A stretch of 64,000 nucleotides of DNA from UBA2365 sp964594045 (GTDB lineage Bacteria; Bacteroidota; Bacteroidia; Chitinophagales; Saprospiraceae): positions 1 through 64,000 of the forward strand of contig CAZQKR010000014.1 in NCBI GenBank assembly GCA_964594045.1, read 5' to 3'. Under the pieces are notes generated by a model that was given only the letters and a program-made list of their open reading frames with translations, had not been told where the DNA came from and did not search any database. Each line of letters opens with the position of its first letter. Within the stretch, counting starts at the first letter, position 1. A program made the position numbers and the translations under genes. Positions 63,689 to 64,000 of the stretch are shown one piece after another.

Positions 63689-64000
63689 ATGATAAAATTA
63701 ACAATAGATTCCATACCGGTAAAGGTACCTGTGGGCACCACCATCCTGAAAGCTGCTGCGAGTATAGGCAAGCGCATTCCGGTAATGTGCCATAATGAAC
63801 AGGTACCTAATCATGCCTCCTGCATGGTCTGCAGTGTTAAAAACAATCATACAGGGAATTTTATCCCAGCATGCGAGTCAAAAGTTCAGGAAGGCATGGA
63901 TCTATCCTGCAACACAATCGAAGTATTTGAATTCAGAAAAAATGCACTGGAGCTTTTATTGAGCGATCATACCGGGGATTGCGAAGCACCGTGCAGGATC
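63689..64000 (+). CDS. [2Fe-2S]/FAD oxidoreductase subunit, 5' part
   Basis: The gene starts directly after the preceding stop and runs off the window; 104 codons are visible. The N-terminal part is a plant-type [2Fe-2S] ferredoxin domain (MCHNEQVPNHASCMVCSV with Cys34, 45, 48 and later Cys62 in PACESKVQEG). It continues RKNALELLLSDHTGDCEAPC, which matches the Fer4_20 linker at the start of glutamate-synthase-small-subunit-like FAD proteins rather than the NuoG/HydA series. It is likely the electron partner of the NuoEF-like protein. Confidence 0.75.
   Translation, partial: MIKLTIDSIPVKVPVGTTILKAAASIGKRIPVMCHNEQVPNHASCMVCSVKNNHTGNFIPACESKVQEGMDLSCNTIEVFEFRKNALELLLSDHTGDCEAPCRI

Noticed and set aside
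61340..64000. [FeFe]-hydrogenase operon (HydABC)
   Set aside because: The HydB/HydC signatures are there, but no H-cluster motif occurs in the window, and the next gene leads into a glutamate-synthase-like linker.

Overview
The window looks like chromosome of a Bacteroidota bacterium, probably a free-living Saprospiria/Sphingobacteriia-like lineage. The evidence is a SusC/SusD pair, three proteins with type IX secretion (T9SS) C-terminal sorting domains, a ~910-residue topoisomerase IV A subunit of the Bacteroidota type, DUF3276, DUF5777 and DUF4625 families, and Bacteroidota-type -7 promoter elements (TAnnTTTG). No rRNA, tRNA, CRISPR array, transposase or prophage gene was recognised.

Region 1 (0-29 kb) is mostly housekeeping: a giant HYR-repeat surface protein, glutamine synthetase, a helix-hairpin-helix outer-membrane protein, DUF3276, type III pantothenate kinase, a DUF368 polyprenyl-phosphate transporter, topoisomerase IV A, lipB, an OmpA/tandem-HhH pair, comEC-comEA-like competence genes, a YceI/DUF5777/haem-lipoprotein operon and fructose-1,6-bisphosphatase. 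Embedded in it (15.3-19.2 kb) is a probable nickel-acquisition locus: nikR, then a NikR-like operator, a TonB-dependent receptor and two His-rich DUF4625 lipoproteins.

Region 2 (29-52 kb) is surface-directed and more accessory. It holds a T9SS adhesin-like protein, a susC-susD-PKD/propeller lipoprotein operon, a gene-poor stretch with an orphan membrane-protein gene, a probable cyanophycin-utilisation locus (two exported cyanophycinases, an isoaspartyl dipeptidase and an M28 peptidase), an unrecognised T9SS protein, an AsmA-like protein and a Wzi-like barrel.

Region 3 (52.5 kb to the window end) is the most striking part. One promoter (TTTG-N19-TACATTTG) precedes ten tightly packed plus-strand genes with gaps of 0-16 bp and three 4-bp ATGA overlaps. 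They encode two exported PQQ-like propellers, a membrane-anchored PQQ-like propeller, a membrane-anchored NHL propeller with a CxCC motif, a small Tat-exported 4-Cys protein, a Tat-exported polyferredoxin, a NosR/NapH-like membrane polyferredoxin, another anchored PQQ-like propeller, a NuoE-NuoF (HydC-HydB) fusion and the start of a [2Fe-2S]/FAD-type subunit. I read this as an undescribed electron-transfer system joining a cytosolic NAD(P)H module to extracytoplasmic propellers across the membrane. The architecture is visible in the sequence; the function is inferred.
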